Assembly: GCF_026625765.1 (NCBI RefSeq)
Contig: NZ_CP113062.1
Span: forward strand, 3,472,001 to 3,536,000
From: Frigoribacterium sp. SL97
Lineage (GTDB): Bacteria; Actinomycetota; Actinomycetes; Actinomycetales; Microbacteriaceae
DNA length: 64,000 bases
Direction: 5' to 3'
Shown: piece by piece, positions 16,692 to 25,057 of the stretch
Layout of the letters: each line of letters opens with the position of its first letter
How positions within the stretch are numbered: position 1 is the first letter of the stretch
Position numbers and translations under genes: made by a program
The notes under the pieces: generated by a model
The model's database searches: none
What the model was told of the DNA's origin: nothing
What the model saw: the letters and a program-made list of their open reading frames with translations, nothing else

Positions 16692-19238
16692 TCAGCGGGG
16701 GATGACCGAGAACAGGAACTTCTTCTTCACCATCACCCAGAGCAGCAGCACCGAGACCACGTGGACGATCGTGCCGACGACCACATCCGAGCGGTCCAGC
16801 CCGGGGATCGACGCGACGGCGAGCACGAAGAAGACCTGCCAGATGAACACGTAGAGGCTGGCCTGCCCGAGGGGGACGTAGAACCAGCCGAGGGCCGCCG
16901 AGATCGGCTTCCAGAACACCGTGAGGATCGCGTAGACGCAGACGACCACGAGGGCCACGTCGACCAGCCGGCCCCACTGCATGTCGACCCGCTGGTAGCC
17001 GGTCGCGTACAGGGTGTCGTAGAGGCCCGTCGGGATCGGCCCCGGGGCGAACCCGTAGGCGTGCCCGGCCCAGATCAGCGCGAGGAACCCGGCGTAGCCG
17101 ACGACCCCCACGCCGACCAGCACCTTGCCGAGGCGGGTGGTCAGCGCCGTCACGATCCGACGCCGGTACCAGCCGATGACGAGACCGTGGGTGAAGAGCA
17201 CCTGCCAGGCGAAGAGCGGGAACACCGGCTCGAACTGCGACGGCAGGAGGTGGACGTCGGGGAAGACCACGCCGACGGCGTAGACCGCCCAGCTGACCAG
17301 CAACACGGCCCACCAGGCACGCCGCTTGATCGCCCACATCAGGGCGGGGATCGTCAGGCTCAGCACGACGAACAGGCCCATGATGTTGAACGGCCACGGC
17401 CCCATCTCGAGCAGCAGCAGCTGACGGACCGCGTACCACGGCGGCGGGTAGTCGAGCAGGCGGTCGACGTTCGGGTAGAGGTCGTAGACCCGCCCCTCCG
17501 CCGAGCCGCCGGTCAGGCCCGTCCCGCGGTCGGTGAAGGTCGTGACCGCGTCCGTGTTCAGGAGCGGCACGAAGCTCAGCGCGAAGACGATCAGGATGAC
17601 CGCGAGGGTCACGACGTACTGCTTGCGCGCCCGGACGAACGCGCCGATCGCGGCCGCCTTCTCGCCGTACTTCTTGATGCCGAGCGGGTAGACCATGCCG
17701 AGCACGATGCCGCTGAGGAACACGAACATCTCTGCGCCCGTGATCGCCCCGACGGCCTTCAGCGTGACGAACGAGAACGGCCCCGCGACCTCGATGTGCG
17801 TGATGACGACGGCCAGGATGATGAACCCGCGGAAGAGGTCGATGCGCAGGTCGCGACCGGGTGATCCGTCGTCGGGGTAGCGCCAGCGGGGCAGCAGGCG
17901 CCCGACGACGCCGCTCACCAGGAAGACCAGGGCGAGCACCACGGCACAGGCCACGATCCAGCCCATCTCGTCGCCGCCGCCGTCGCGGACCTGCACGGTC
18001 GCGGCGTCGCCGTCGGTCGAGGTCACGCGGTCGGTGACCGGCCCGAGGTCGATCCGGTCGGACGCCTCGAGGTCGGTGCGCAGCGCCCCGGCGATGCCCG
18101 ACTCGGCCGTGGCCCGCCAGTCGACGGGTCGGTCGCCCGCCTCGGCCTCGTCCCGCTCGACCTCGAGCCAGGTGACGCCGGAGATCCGGTCGTGGGTCGG
18201 CAGGGCGTCCAGCACCTGACGCCACCAGCCCTGCTTGACGTCGAGCTCGGGGGCACCGTCGAACCCGGCGGCGTAGAGGGCGCCCGTGTCGAGCAGCATG
18301 GGTCGGTCGCGCCCCTCGGCGAAGCGCTCGTAGAACGTCGACGGCTGAGCCTCGGTGTAGCCCCAGGTCTCGTCGAAGCGTGCCTCGACCTCGCCCGCCG
18401 CCGGGGCCTGGTTCTCGACCAACGGCACCGACGTGCCGGCGGCCGTCGAGGCGCTGCCCTTGGCGAAGAAGAACATGGACTGGCCGACCCAGTCGACCGC
18501 GTCGTCGCCGGGGTAGTACGGCCCGTACGGGTCGTCGGCCTCGGTGACCCGCCCGTCGTCGTTCGTGTCGAGCAGGTCGACGTCGCTCGAGGGGGTCTCG
18601 GTGAGGCGGCCGACGGCGTCCGAGAACGGATAGCCCGCACCGTAGGACGGAGCCCACACCATGCGGGCCTGCGAGTCCCCGGCGTGCACGACGTCGGCGA
18701 GGGCCCGGAACGCCCCGACGAACGCCGTGGGCTGCTGCCCCCAGCGCTGCCAGTTGCCGTTCATCTCGGGCGCGAAGCGCACCAGCTGGAGCGTGCCGTA
18801 CTGCCGGTCGATCTCGGTCAGCAGGTCGTCGGCCCGGCGCGCGTCCGCGGCGTCCAGGTCGGCGAGCCGCCCGGTGGGCTCCAGGCTGACCACGAGCACG
18901 GCGCCCTGGGCGGCCGCGGCACGGGCCGACCGGCGCCACTCCTCGACCGCGCCCTGGTCGAGCGGGTAGTCGATGTTGACGCCGTACAGCGACGGCGTCG
19001 CGCCGAGTCGACCGGCGTAGCCGTCGGGTCCGTCCGAGCCCCAGTCGAGGTCCGGGCCGAACCACGTGTCCGAGGGTTCAGGAGGCGCGGCGGCGGCCGA
19101 CGCGGACGTCGCGTCCCCGAGCACCGCCGGCCCCAGCACCAGCGGCACGAACGCCGCGACGGCGAGCAGGGCCGCGCCGATCCGGTGGGCCGCCCGCCGA
19201 CGTGGCACCGTCGCCGACGGGTGCCTCAGCGTCGGCAC
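16692..19238 (-). CDS. Glycosidase-like (GH26-type) domain fused to OpgC acyltransferase
   Basis: An 848-residue envelope protein. An N-terminal hydrophobic export segment (about 20-45) is followed by an extracytoplasmic barrel-like domain (about 55-400). That domain has RFAPEMNGNW with the acid/base candidate Glu158 and a Ca-type loop DTNDDGRVTEAD at 224-235. The usual beta-7 nucleophile position reads RPMLLDTGA (Asp317 instead of Glu). A transmembrane helix (about 426-448) leads into a ten-helix OpgC-family acyltransferase starting RDLRIDLFRGF. GTG 19238 overlaps the kinase gene upstream. It probably trims or binds and acylates the glycan made by the linked synthase. The domain identities are visible; the activity is inferred. 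Confidence 0.8.
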   Translation of the reverse strand: MPTLRHPSATVPRRRAAHRIGAALLAVAAFVPLVLGPAVLGDATSASAAAAPPEPSDTWFGPDLDWGSDGPDGYAGRLGATPSLYGVNIDYPLDQGAVEEWRRSARAAAAQGAVLVVSLEPTGRLADLDAADARRADDLLTEIDRQYGTLQLVRFAPEMNGNWQRWGQQPTAFVGAFRALADVVHAGDSQARMVWAPSYGAGYPFSDAVGRLTETPSSDVDLLDTNDDGRVTEADDPYGPYYPGDDAVDWVGQSMFFFAKGSASTAAGTSVPLVENQAPAAGEVEARFDETWGYTEAQPSTFYERFAEGRDRPMLLDTGALYAAGFDGAPELDVKQGWWRQVLDALPTHDRISGVTWLEVERDEAEAGDRPVDWRATAESGIAGALRTDLEASDRIDLGPVTDRVTSTDGDAATVQVRDGGGDEMGWIVACAVVLALVFLVSGVVGRLLPRWRYPDDGSPGRDLRIDLFRGFIILAVVITHIEVAGPFSFVTLKAVGAITGAEMFVFLSGIVLGMVYPLGIKKYGEKAAAIGAFVRARKQYVVTLAVILIVFALSFVPLLNTDAVTTFTDRGTGLTGGSAEGRVYDLYPNVDRLLDYPPPWYAVRQLLLLEMGPWPFNIMGLFVVLSLTIPALMWAIKRRAWWAVLLVSWAVYAVGVVFPDVHLLPSQFEPVFPLFAWQVLFTHGLVIGWYRRRIVTALTTRLGKVLVGVGVVGYAGFLALIWAGHAYGFAPGPIPTGLYDTLYATGYQRVDMQWGRLVDVALVVVCVYAILTVFWKPISAALGWFYVPLGQASLYVFIWQVFFVLAVASIPGLDRSDVVVGTIVHVVSVLLLWVMVKKKFLFSVIPR

Positions 19239-19645
19239 ACGAGCGTCCACACGTTGCGGCCGTCCTCGTGGCGGTAGTCGAGGCTCTCGAGGCTGAGGAG
19301 CGCCAGGGCCAGGCCGCGACCGTCCTCGTCCTCGAGGTCGGCCATCGAGACGGCGCTGAGGTCGATCTCGCTGGGCATGCCGTTGTCGTGGAAGACGGCC
19401 GTCAGCCGGTCGTCGGTGGCGGAGAGCTCGAGGGTGAAGCGGCGACCGCGGTCGGCCTCGGACCGGCGCGAGTGCTCGACGACGTTCGCCGCGATCTCGA
19501 CGATCGCGGTCTCGAACGAGAAGCGCGTCTCGAGCGAGTCGTCGCCGAGCGAGGTCCACCACGCCTCGAAGGCGTTCTGCACCAGGTCGATGCTCTCGGG
19601 TTCGACGGCCACGTCGATGACGACGGGGCCGGGACGCTCAGTCAT
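19226..19645 (-). CDS. RsbW-like anti-sigma/serine kinase
   Basis: A 139-residue GHKL ATPase. It has the N box ETAIVEIAANVVEHS, G1 box DNGMPS and G2 box DGRGLALAL of RsbW/SpoIIAB switch kinases. In partner switching such kinases phosphorylate an STAS protein and alternately bind a client. Here the STAS gene lies directly upstream and overlaps by eight bases, and a SpoIIE-type phosphatase is in the same operon. No sigma-factor gene is in the operon, so the client may be the glycan synthase or another enzyme. The client is inferred. Confidence 0.88.
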   Translation of the reverse strand: MTERPGPVVIDVAVEPESIDLVQNAFEAWWTSLGDDSLETRFSFETAIVEIAANVVEHSRRSEADRGRRFTLELSATDDRLTAVFHDNGMPSEIDLSAVSMADLEDEDGRGLALALLSLESLDYRHEDGRNVWTLVCRR

Positions 19646-19970
19646 CGAGGGCGGCCGAGACCGAGGCGCGGGGCTTGAGGATGCGGTCGAGGTTCGTGAG
19701 GCGCAGCACCATCGAGACCTGCTCGGTGGGGGCCACCAGCCGTAGGTCTCCCCCGGCCTGGCGTGCCGACTTGAGGCACGACACGAGGGCCCCGAGGCCC
19801 GACGAGTCCACGAAGGTCGTGCCCGAGAGGTCGACGATGATGAGGCGGTCGCCGGCCGCGAGACGCGCGGCCACCTCGTCGCGGAGTTGTGGTGTCGAGA
19901 CCACGGTGAGGCGCCCCTGTGGGGAGAGCACGCAGCCGCCTTCGACGGCCTCGACGGTGACGGTCATCAT
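19638..19970 (-). CDS. STAS-domain anti-sigma factor antagonist
   Basis: A 110-residue STAS protein of the SpoIIAA/RsbV type. The phosphorylation motif VDSSGLG has Ser56/Ser57. It covers the whole domain and little else. The start ATG 19970 overlaps the synthase stop (ATGA), with AAGGA in front inside the synthase gene. It should be phosphorylated by the RsbW-like kinase and dephosphorylated by the SpoIIE-type phosphatase encoded at the head of the operon. Confidence 0.9.
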   Translation of the reverse strand: MMTVTVEAVEGGCVLSPQGRLTVVSTPQLRDEVAARLAAGDRLIIVDLSGTTFVDSSGLGALVSCLKSARQAGGDLRLVAPTEQVSMVLRLTNLDRILKPRASVSAALDD

Positions 19971-21979
19971 GATTGTTCCTTGTCGTGGGGTGCCGAGGGC
20001 CCCGGGTAGAGAACGGCCCGGACGATGATGCTGAAGATCACCAGGTCGAAGAGCACCCAGGCGATGTTGACGAGCGGCGCGAGGCCCTCGGCCTGCCCGG
20101 TGGCGTAGCGGACGCCGACCAGGACGAGTGCGGCGACGAGGCAGGCGACGGCCCAGATCTGCGGTCGGACGAGGTCCCACCGGGGGCCGGTGGCCGCCTG
20201 CTTCGTCTTGGGCGTCACCGAGAAGCCGAGCGCGCGGCCGCGGTAGACGTTCTGGAACGCCGTGGTGACCGAGGCGATCCAGACCGGGAAGAGCGCCAGC
20301 GAGTACTGCTGCCCCCGCCAGGTCGGCCTGCCCGCCGCGACCACCCAGAAGAGCAGCTGGTTGAAGACCAGGAAGGGGATCAGGCGGGCGAAGAAGTCGA
20401 CGCTGTAGGCCTGCACCGGCACGACGCCGAACGACAGGCAGAGCACGGGCGCCGCGATGTAGACCACGGCGGCGAAGCCCGAGAGGTAGCTCCACATGGT
20501 GGAGAAGTACATGAGGCGCTGACCCCACGACAGGCCCTTCTGCACGAGCGGGTTCTCGCGGAAGAACACCTGCATGGTGCCCTGGGCCCAGCGCAGTCGC
20601 TGCGTCATCATGGTCGCGAGGTCCTCGGGCGCGAGCCCGATCGCGAGGGTCTCGTCGTGGTAGACCGACCTCCAGCCCAACCCGTGGAGGCGCATCGCCG
20701 TGGCCATGTCCTCGGTGACCGAGATCGTGGCCAGGGGCATGATCGCCTGCGCCTCGGAGCCGCGGTCGACGTCGAGCGCCCCGACGAGCAGCGAGATCGA
20801 CTCGATGGCGGCGAGCGGGGAGGACGACCGCTGCGCGAGCAGGTCGAGGGCCGCCTCGTCGAGGGCGTCGAACGTGTCGGGGCCGAGCGACATGGCGGCG
20901 AGCTCGGCGAGGTCGCCCTTCATGGCCGCGAGGTCGGCGTCGGCGAAACGGAAGGCGATCGTGTCGATGCTGCGCTGGAACCGGTAGGTGACGTCGCCGA
21001 TGGACTCCCCCGCGGCGAACTCGGCGCGGGCCCGCTCGACCACGGTCTCGGCGTCGTCCAACGCCTCGAGCACGCGGGGCTGGCCGACGGCCTCTTCGCG
21101 TGCCCGCACCAGCAGCTTGCGCGACGTGCGGACGGCTCGACGCACGGCCGCCTCGACCTCGGTGACGTACCGCGCGACGCCCAGCTGCATCAGCGCCTCC
21201 CGACGGAGTACCGCGTTCGACCCGCAGAAGAAGGCGCTGTTCCAGCCGTCCTTGGACTGTTGGATGGGGCCGTAGAACAGCGGCGCCTGACTGCCCAGGG
21301 GGTCGGACTCCGGCACGTTCTCGAACCACTGCGGCGTCTGCACGAGAGCGATCCGCTCGTCCTTGAAGTAACCGAGGGTGCGGTCGAGGATCTCGGGCTT
21401 CGGCACCTGGTCGGCGTCGAGGATCAGCAGGAACTCGCCCTCGGTCGACAGGAGGGCGTTGTTGAGGTTGCCGGCCTTCGCGTGGCGCGGCCGGTCGGCC
21501 CAGTCGTCCGACCGGGTGATGACGCCGATGCCCGCGGCCTCGGCGGCGGCACGGATCTCGGGGCGACCCCCGTCGTCGAGGATCCACGTCGTGTGCGGGT
21601 AGTCGATGCGCTGCGCCGCGAGGGCGGTGCGCATGACGAGCTCGACCTCCTCGTTGTACGTGGTGACGAAGACGTCGACCGTGACCCGCGTCTCGAGGCC
21701 GTCGGGGTCGGGCGCGGTCGGCGGCTCGCCACGCTCACGCAGCCGCCAGGCCCCGAGGCCGAACAGCAGCGAGTCGATCACGCTGTACGTCTCGGCGAGG
21801 ATCAGCGGCACCGCGATCCACCACGACGACCAGTTCACCGACGAGGTCCACCGCCAGACGATGTAGTTCAGGCCTGCGAGCGACGCCAGCAGGACCGCCA
21901 CCCGGATCGTGACGATGCGGCGACCCGGGGTGGTCTGGTCGAGCAGCCGCTGGTCGCGGCGACTCAGGGTGTCGGTCAC
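19967..21979 (-). CDS. Cellulose-synthase-like family 2 glycosyltransferase with an inserted domain
   Basis: A 670-residue membrane-embedded processive GT2. Two N-terminal helices precede the catalytic domain with DDG (135-137), DAD (188-190), FCGSNAVLRR (251-260), TED (422-424) and QRLRW (460-464), followed by several C-terminal helices. These motifs match BcsA. The distance between FCGS and TED is about 170 residues instead of about 25, so roughly 145 charged, mostly helical residues are inserted at the active-site rim. No PilZ motif follows the last helices, so direct c-di-GMP control is unlikely. GTG start overlaps the phosphatase stop. The product is probably a secreted beta-glucan or related polymer; the sugar donor is not determined. 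Confidence 0.87.
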   Translation of the reverse strand: MTDTLSRRDQRLLDQTTPGRRIVTIRVAVLLASLAGLNYIVWRWTSSVNWSSWWIAVPLILAETYSVIDSLLFGLGAWRLRERGEPPTAPDPDGLETRVTVDVFVTTYNEEVELVMRTALAAQRIDYPHTTWILDDGGRPEIRAAAEAAGIGVITRSDDWADRPRHAKAGNLNNALLSTEGEFLLILDADQVPKPEILDRTLGYFKDERIALVQTPQWFENVPESDPLGSQAPLFYGPIQQSKDGWNSAFFCGSNAVLRREALMQLGVARYVTEVEAAVRRAVRTSRKLLVRAREEAVGQPRVLEALDDAETVVERARAEFAAGESIGDVTYRFQRSIDTIAFRFADADLAAMKGDLAELAAMSLGPDTFDALDEAALDLLAQRSSSPLAAIESISLLVGALDVDRGSEAQAIMPLATISVTEDMATAMRLHGLGWRSVYHDETLAIGLAPEDLATMMTQRLRWAQGTMQVFFRENPLVQKGLSWGQRLMYFSTMWSYLSGFAAVVYIAAPVLCLSFGVVPVQAYSVDFFARLIPFLVFNQLLFWVVAAGRPTWRGQQYSLALFPVWIASVTTAFQNVYRGRALGFSVTPKTKQAATGPRWDLVRPQIWAVACLVAALVLVGVRYATGQAEGLAPLVNIAWVLFDLVIFSIIVRAVLYPGPSAPHDKEQS

Positions 21980-23175
21980 GCGCGACGGTCCATGACGACG
22001 ACGGTGACGTCGTCGCGCGAGAGGCGTCGCTCGGTCAGGGCCGCCATCGATCCGAGCAGGCCGAGGCCGGCGGCGCCGTCGGCACCGCCGGTGGCGGGCC
22101 GTGTCGCGAGCCGCCCGACCTCGAGGGCCCAGTCGAACTCGTCGTCGAGGACGTCGAGGACGCCGTCGCTCATGACGATCAGCTGGTCGCCGACGCCGAG
22201 GCGGGTCGTCTCGGTGACGTGCTGTTGCTGCTCGTCGAGCCCGAGCGGCAGCCCCGTGCCCGCCAGGTGCTGCACGCTGCCGTCGGCCCGGACGATGATC
22301 GACAGCCCCGCCCCGGCGTCGACGAACGAGAGTTCGTCCGTGTCGAGGTCGAGGACGGCGTGGAAGTACGTGACGAACGTCCCGGTGCGCTGCAGGTCGG
22401 TCCGCACGGCTCGTTCGATGCGGTCGACCGCGAGGCCGAGTTCGGGTCCGGAGGCGACCTGCGGTGAGGCCGCACGACAGGCCGCCCGGACGGAGGACCC
22501 GATGATGGCCGCCCCGACGCCTTTGCCCATCACGTCGCCGACGGCCACGTGCACGAACCGGCCGATGAGTCCGTAGTCGTAGTAGTCGCCCCCGACGCTC
22601 AGCGAGGGCAGGCAGACGCCCTCGACACGGACGCCCTCGACCTCGAGGGGCTGGGCCGGCAACAGCGCCTGCTGCGTGGACCGGGCGGCCGAGGCGTCGG
22701 CGTCGGCGAGGAGCTCGACCTGGGCCCAGGCGGCCAGGTCGCGGAACTCGGCCATCTCGTCGTCCGAGAGCTGCCGGGGCTCGGCGTCCATGAGGCAGAA
22801 CGACCCCACGACGTTGCCCGATCCGTCGCGCAGCGGGTGACCGGCGTAGAACCGCAGCCCGTTGTCGTTGAAGGCGCCCAGGTGGGCGAACCGCGGGTCG
22901 ACGCGGGCGTCGTCGGTGGTGACGATCTCGCCCGAGTCGGTCACGAGGCTGCACGGGGTGTCGGTGCGCCCGGACTCGGGGTCGTCGAAGCCCGCCCGGC
23001 CGACGAAGAGCGCGCGCTCGTGGTCCATGACGGTGACCGACGACAGCGGCACCCCGAACACGGCCCGGGCGACGCGGGTCACGCGGTCGAGGCGGGCCTC
23101 GTGGCCCGACTCGACGATGCCGAGCGTCTCGACCGCTCGCTGCCGACGTTCTTCGCGGACTTCGTCCCTGATCAC
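21976..23175 (-). CDS. GAF-SpoIIE (PP2C-type) serine phosphatase
   Basis: A 399-residue protein with an N-terminal GAF-type sensory domain (about 20-150, with YAGHPLRDGSGNVVGSFCL). A SpoIIE/RsbU-type phosphatase domain follows, with metal-site motifs GGDYYDYG, GDVMGKGVGAA, SDGVLDVLDD and RDDVTVVV. Such enzymes dephosphorylate STAS proteins in response to a signal. It heads the glycan-synthase operon and overlaps the synthase start by GTGA. The start is taken as GTG 23175 after GAGAGGGAG; an in-frame GTG at 23241 is possible. The sensed ligand is unknown. Confidence 0.9.
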   Translation of the reverse strand: MIRDEVREERRQRAVETLGIVESGHEARLDRVTRVARAVFGVPLSSVTVMDHERALFVGRAGFDDPESGRTDTPCSLVTDSGEIVTTDDARVDPRFAHLGAFNDNGLRFYAGHPLRDGSGNVVGSFCLMDAEPRQLSDDEMAEFRDLAAWAQVELLADADASAARSTQQALLPAQPLEVEGVRVEGVCLPSLSVGGDYYDYGLIGRFVHVAVGDVMGKGVGAAIIGSSVRAACRAASPQVASGPELGLAVDRIERAVRTDLQRTGTFVTYFHAVLDLDTDELSFVDAGAGLSIIVRADGSVQHLAGTGLPLGLDEQQQHVTETTRLGVGDQLIVMSDGVLDVLDDEFDWALEVGRLATRPATGGADGAAGLGLLGSMAALTERRLSRDDVTVVVMDRRA

Positions 23176-23306
23176 ACGGCTCCCTCTCGCTGGGCGCGCC
23201 TGGTGGGAGCGTGCCGTCTCCGAACCCTGCAACGATGCCACAGAGCCCTCGCCACGTCATGCCCACCATTAGGGGGACACCGAGGAGGCGCGGTGCCGGT
23301 CGACGC

Positions 23307-23335
23307 ATGACAAACCTTGCCATCGCGCCTAGGAT
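23307..23335 (+). promoter_or_regulatory. parDE promoter, leaderless
   Basis: ATGACA (23307-23312), a 17-base spacer and TAGGAT (23330-23335) lie six bases before the parD ATG. A leaderless transcript is predicted. Confidence 0.6.
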
Positions 23336-23341
23336 CGGTCC

Positions 23342-23587
23342 ATGGCCACCATGAACGTCTCGCTGCCCGACGGTCTGAAGCACTTCGTCGAGGCCCAGGT
23401 CGACGAGCGCGGTTACGGGACGAGCAGCGAGTTCATCCGCGAGCTGATCCGTCGTGAGCAGGCGCGCGCCCGCCTCCGCGAACTCGTGGTGGACGGCATG
23501 GCGTCCGGGGCGGGCTCGGACCTCGACGAGCAGTACCTCGACCGCCTCCGTGACCGCGTGCACCGCGCCGGGGCCGACCGCGCGTGA
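23342..23587 (+). CDS. parD: ParD-family antitoxin
   Basis: An 81-residue ribbon-helix-helix antitoxin. The beta strand MNVSLPDGLKHFV is followed by YGTSSEFIRELIRRE, the canonical ParD DNA-binding core. The variable C-terminal tail should wrap the toxin. It overlaps the toxin gene by GTGA. The complex normally represses its own promoter, which is leaderless here. Confidence 0.93.
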   Translation: MATMNVSLPDGLKHFVEAQVDERGYGTSSEFIRELIRREQARARLRELVVDGMASGAGSDLDEQYLDRLRDRVHRAGADRA

Positions 23588-23901
23588 GCCGCCGCGTCGT
23601 GACCTCGCGACGCGCCGACCACGACATCGAGTCGGCCGTCGACCACTACCTCGACGAGGGGGCGCACGCAGCCGCGCTCGACTTCGTCGACGCCATCGAC
23701 GACGCGCGGTCGCTCATCTCGGCGCATCCCACCCTGGGGTCGGCCCGGTTCGCCGTCGAGACCGGGATCGACGGCCTGCGGAGCCTGGCGCTCCGCCGCT
23801 TCCCGTTCGTGGTGCTCTACACCGACGACACGGACGCCATGCGGGTCCACCGGGTGCTGCACACCAGCCGAGACCTCCCGGTCGAGTTCTCCGGAGCCTG
23901 A
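23584..23901 (+). CDS. parE: ParE/RelE-superfamily toxin
   Basis: A 105-residue toxin of the ParE type, whose characterised members poison DNA gyrase. Visible family features are the helical hairpin (RADHDIESAVDHYLDEG), HPTLGSARF, and the C-terminal strands LRRFPFVVLYTDD and MRVHRVLHTSRD. Its GTG start overlaps parD. The pair is compact, self-contained and followed by a terminator, which suits stabilisation of the locus or a stress response. Confidence 0.92.
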   Translation: MSRRVVTSRRADHDIESAVDHYLDEGAHAAALDFVDAIDDARSLISAHPTLGSARFAVETGIDGLRSLALRRFPFVVLYTDDTDAMRVHRVLHTSRDLPVEFSGA

Positions 23902-23905
23902 CGAC

Positions 23906-23947
23906 CGAGGAGGCGCGGTGCCGGTCGACCGACACCGCGCCTCCTCG
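23906..23947. terminator. Terminator of paired GGAGGCGCGG
   Basis: A 15-bp outer stem CGAGGAGGCGCGGTG/complement with a CCGGTCGACCG centre lies between convergent parE and a lipoprotein gene. Confidence 0.85.
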
Positions 23948-23957
23948 AGGCCTCGCG

Positions 23958-24566
23958 TCAGTCGAGGAAGTCGAAGACGAGATCGAGCGATCGGGCGGGA
24001 TCGATCGGAGCGGTCGACCCTGCCGGGGCCGCGACGATGACGCTCAGGAGCCCGTGGGGCGTCAGCAGGATCGACCCGCCCCCGACGACCGGCGACCCGT
24101 CCTGGGCGGTCGCGACGAAGGCGCGCCCGCCGAAGGCGTCGGCCCGTTCGTCCTCGACCTGCTCGAGCGACAGCCCGTCGACGCCGCCCCCTGCGGGGAC
24201 CTCGGCGTCCATGCCCGCCTGGTCGAGTTCCTGGACCGTGGCGATGAAGCCGACCCGGGACCCGTCGGCCTCGCTGGTCCACGTGCAGTTCGCCTCGTCG
24301 GACCCGATGGTCGAGGTCTCCGCCACGAGGGTCCGCCCCGTCACGAGATCGCCGAGGACGGCCCCCGCCGCCTCGCAGTCGGCCGGCAGGGTGAACTCGC
24401 CGGTCGGCTGGTCGGCGGCGTCCGCCGTGGCGGTCGCCTGCCCCGGGGACGACGACCGACCGGCGTCACCGGAGTCGGCACCGCCTCCGGTGCAGCCCGC
24501 AAGCAGGAAGGTCACGGCGACGGCTCCGACGACGGTCGAGAGTGCGGGCGTGGTGGTGGTGCGCAT
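23958..24566 (-). CDS. Secreted lipoprotein of unknown function
   Basis: A 202-residue lipoprotein. Its signal peptide ends in LAGC with lipidated Cys25, followed by a Gly/Ser/Ala-rich linker. The mature domain has two spaced cysteines (ADCEAAG and ANCTWTS), a pattern like DUF3558-type actinobacterial lipoproteins. It is monocistronic, with a TAGGCT -10-like box on the minus strand at 24612-24617. No function is assigned. Confidence 0.75.
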   Translation of the reverse strand: MRTTTTPALSTVVGAVAVTFLLAGCTGGGADSGDAGRSSSPGQATATADAADQPTGEFTLPADCEAAGAVLGDLVTGRTLVAETSTIGSDEANCTWTSEADGSRVGFIATVQELDQAGMDAEVPAGGGVDGLSLEQVEDERADAFGGRAFVATAQDGSPVVGGGSILLTPHGLLSVIVAAPAGSTAPIDPARSLDLVFDFLD

Positions 24567-24643
24567 GGTGGTCCCCCGGTGGTGCGCCGGACCCCTTCCG
24601 ACGACCGCCTCAGCCTAGACGGGTCGGTCCACCTCGGGGTGGG

Positions 24644-25057
24644 TCAGCTGCCGGGCCAGAAGCGGGTGACGAGGTCCTGGATGAACGGGATCAGGTCCTG
24701 CACCTGGTCGACGCCGGCGATCGCGACGGCCACGAGGGGCCACAGCGACACCACGAGCGTCGAGATCACGGCCGCCACCCCGAGCACCCAGGCCAGGGCA
24801 CCGTTGCGCACCTTCACGATGAGCAGCAGCACGACCAAGGCGAGGACGTAACCGATGGCGATCGCCGCGACGATCGAGCCGACGGGCACGTCGAGGGCGC
24901 CGGCCGTGCCGCCGTCCGCCGCACCGATCAAGGTGAGCACGGGCAGCAGCACGCCGACGACGATCAGCACGCAGAGGACCACCGAGGTCACCAGGGCCGC
25001 CCAGACGGCCCGCGGGCGGGGGCGTCGGGTCGTCATCGTGGTGCGCCGCCCGAACAT
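24644..25057 (-). CDS. Small polytopic membrane protein of the Asp23 operon
   Basis: A 137-residue protein with a basic N-terminus and three to four hydrophobic segments; no catalytic motif is seen. Its ATG at 25057 overlaps the TGA of the upstream Asp23-LEA gene by one base. Alternative start ATG 25036 is possible. As the last gene of the envelope-stress operon it may anchor or partner the Asp23 proteins. Family not recognised. Confidence 0.75.
   Translation of the reverse strand: MFGRRTTMTTRRPRPRAVWAALVTSVVLCVLIVVGVLLPVLTLIGAADGGTAGALDVPVGSIVAAIAIGYVLALVVLLLIVKVRNGALAWVLGVAAVISTLVVSLWPLVAVAIAGVDQVQDLIPFIQDLVTRFWPGS

Noticed and set aside
19973..22576. Very long open frame on the plus strand opposite the glycan synthase and phosphatase genes
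   Set aside because: High third-position GC makes antisense frames stay open. The frame is His/Arg-rich with no motif, while the minus strand carries clear catalytic motifs and gene overlaps.
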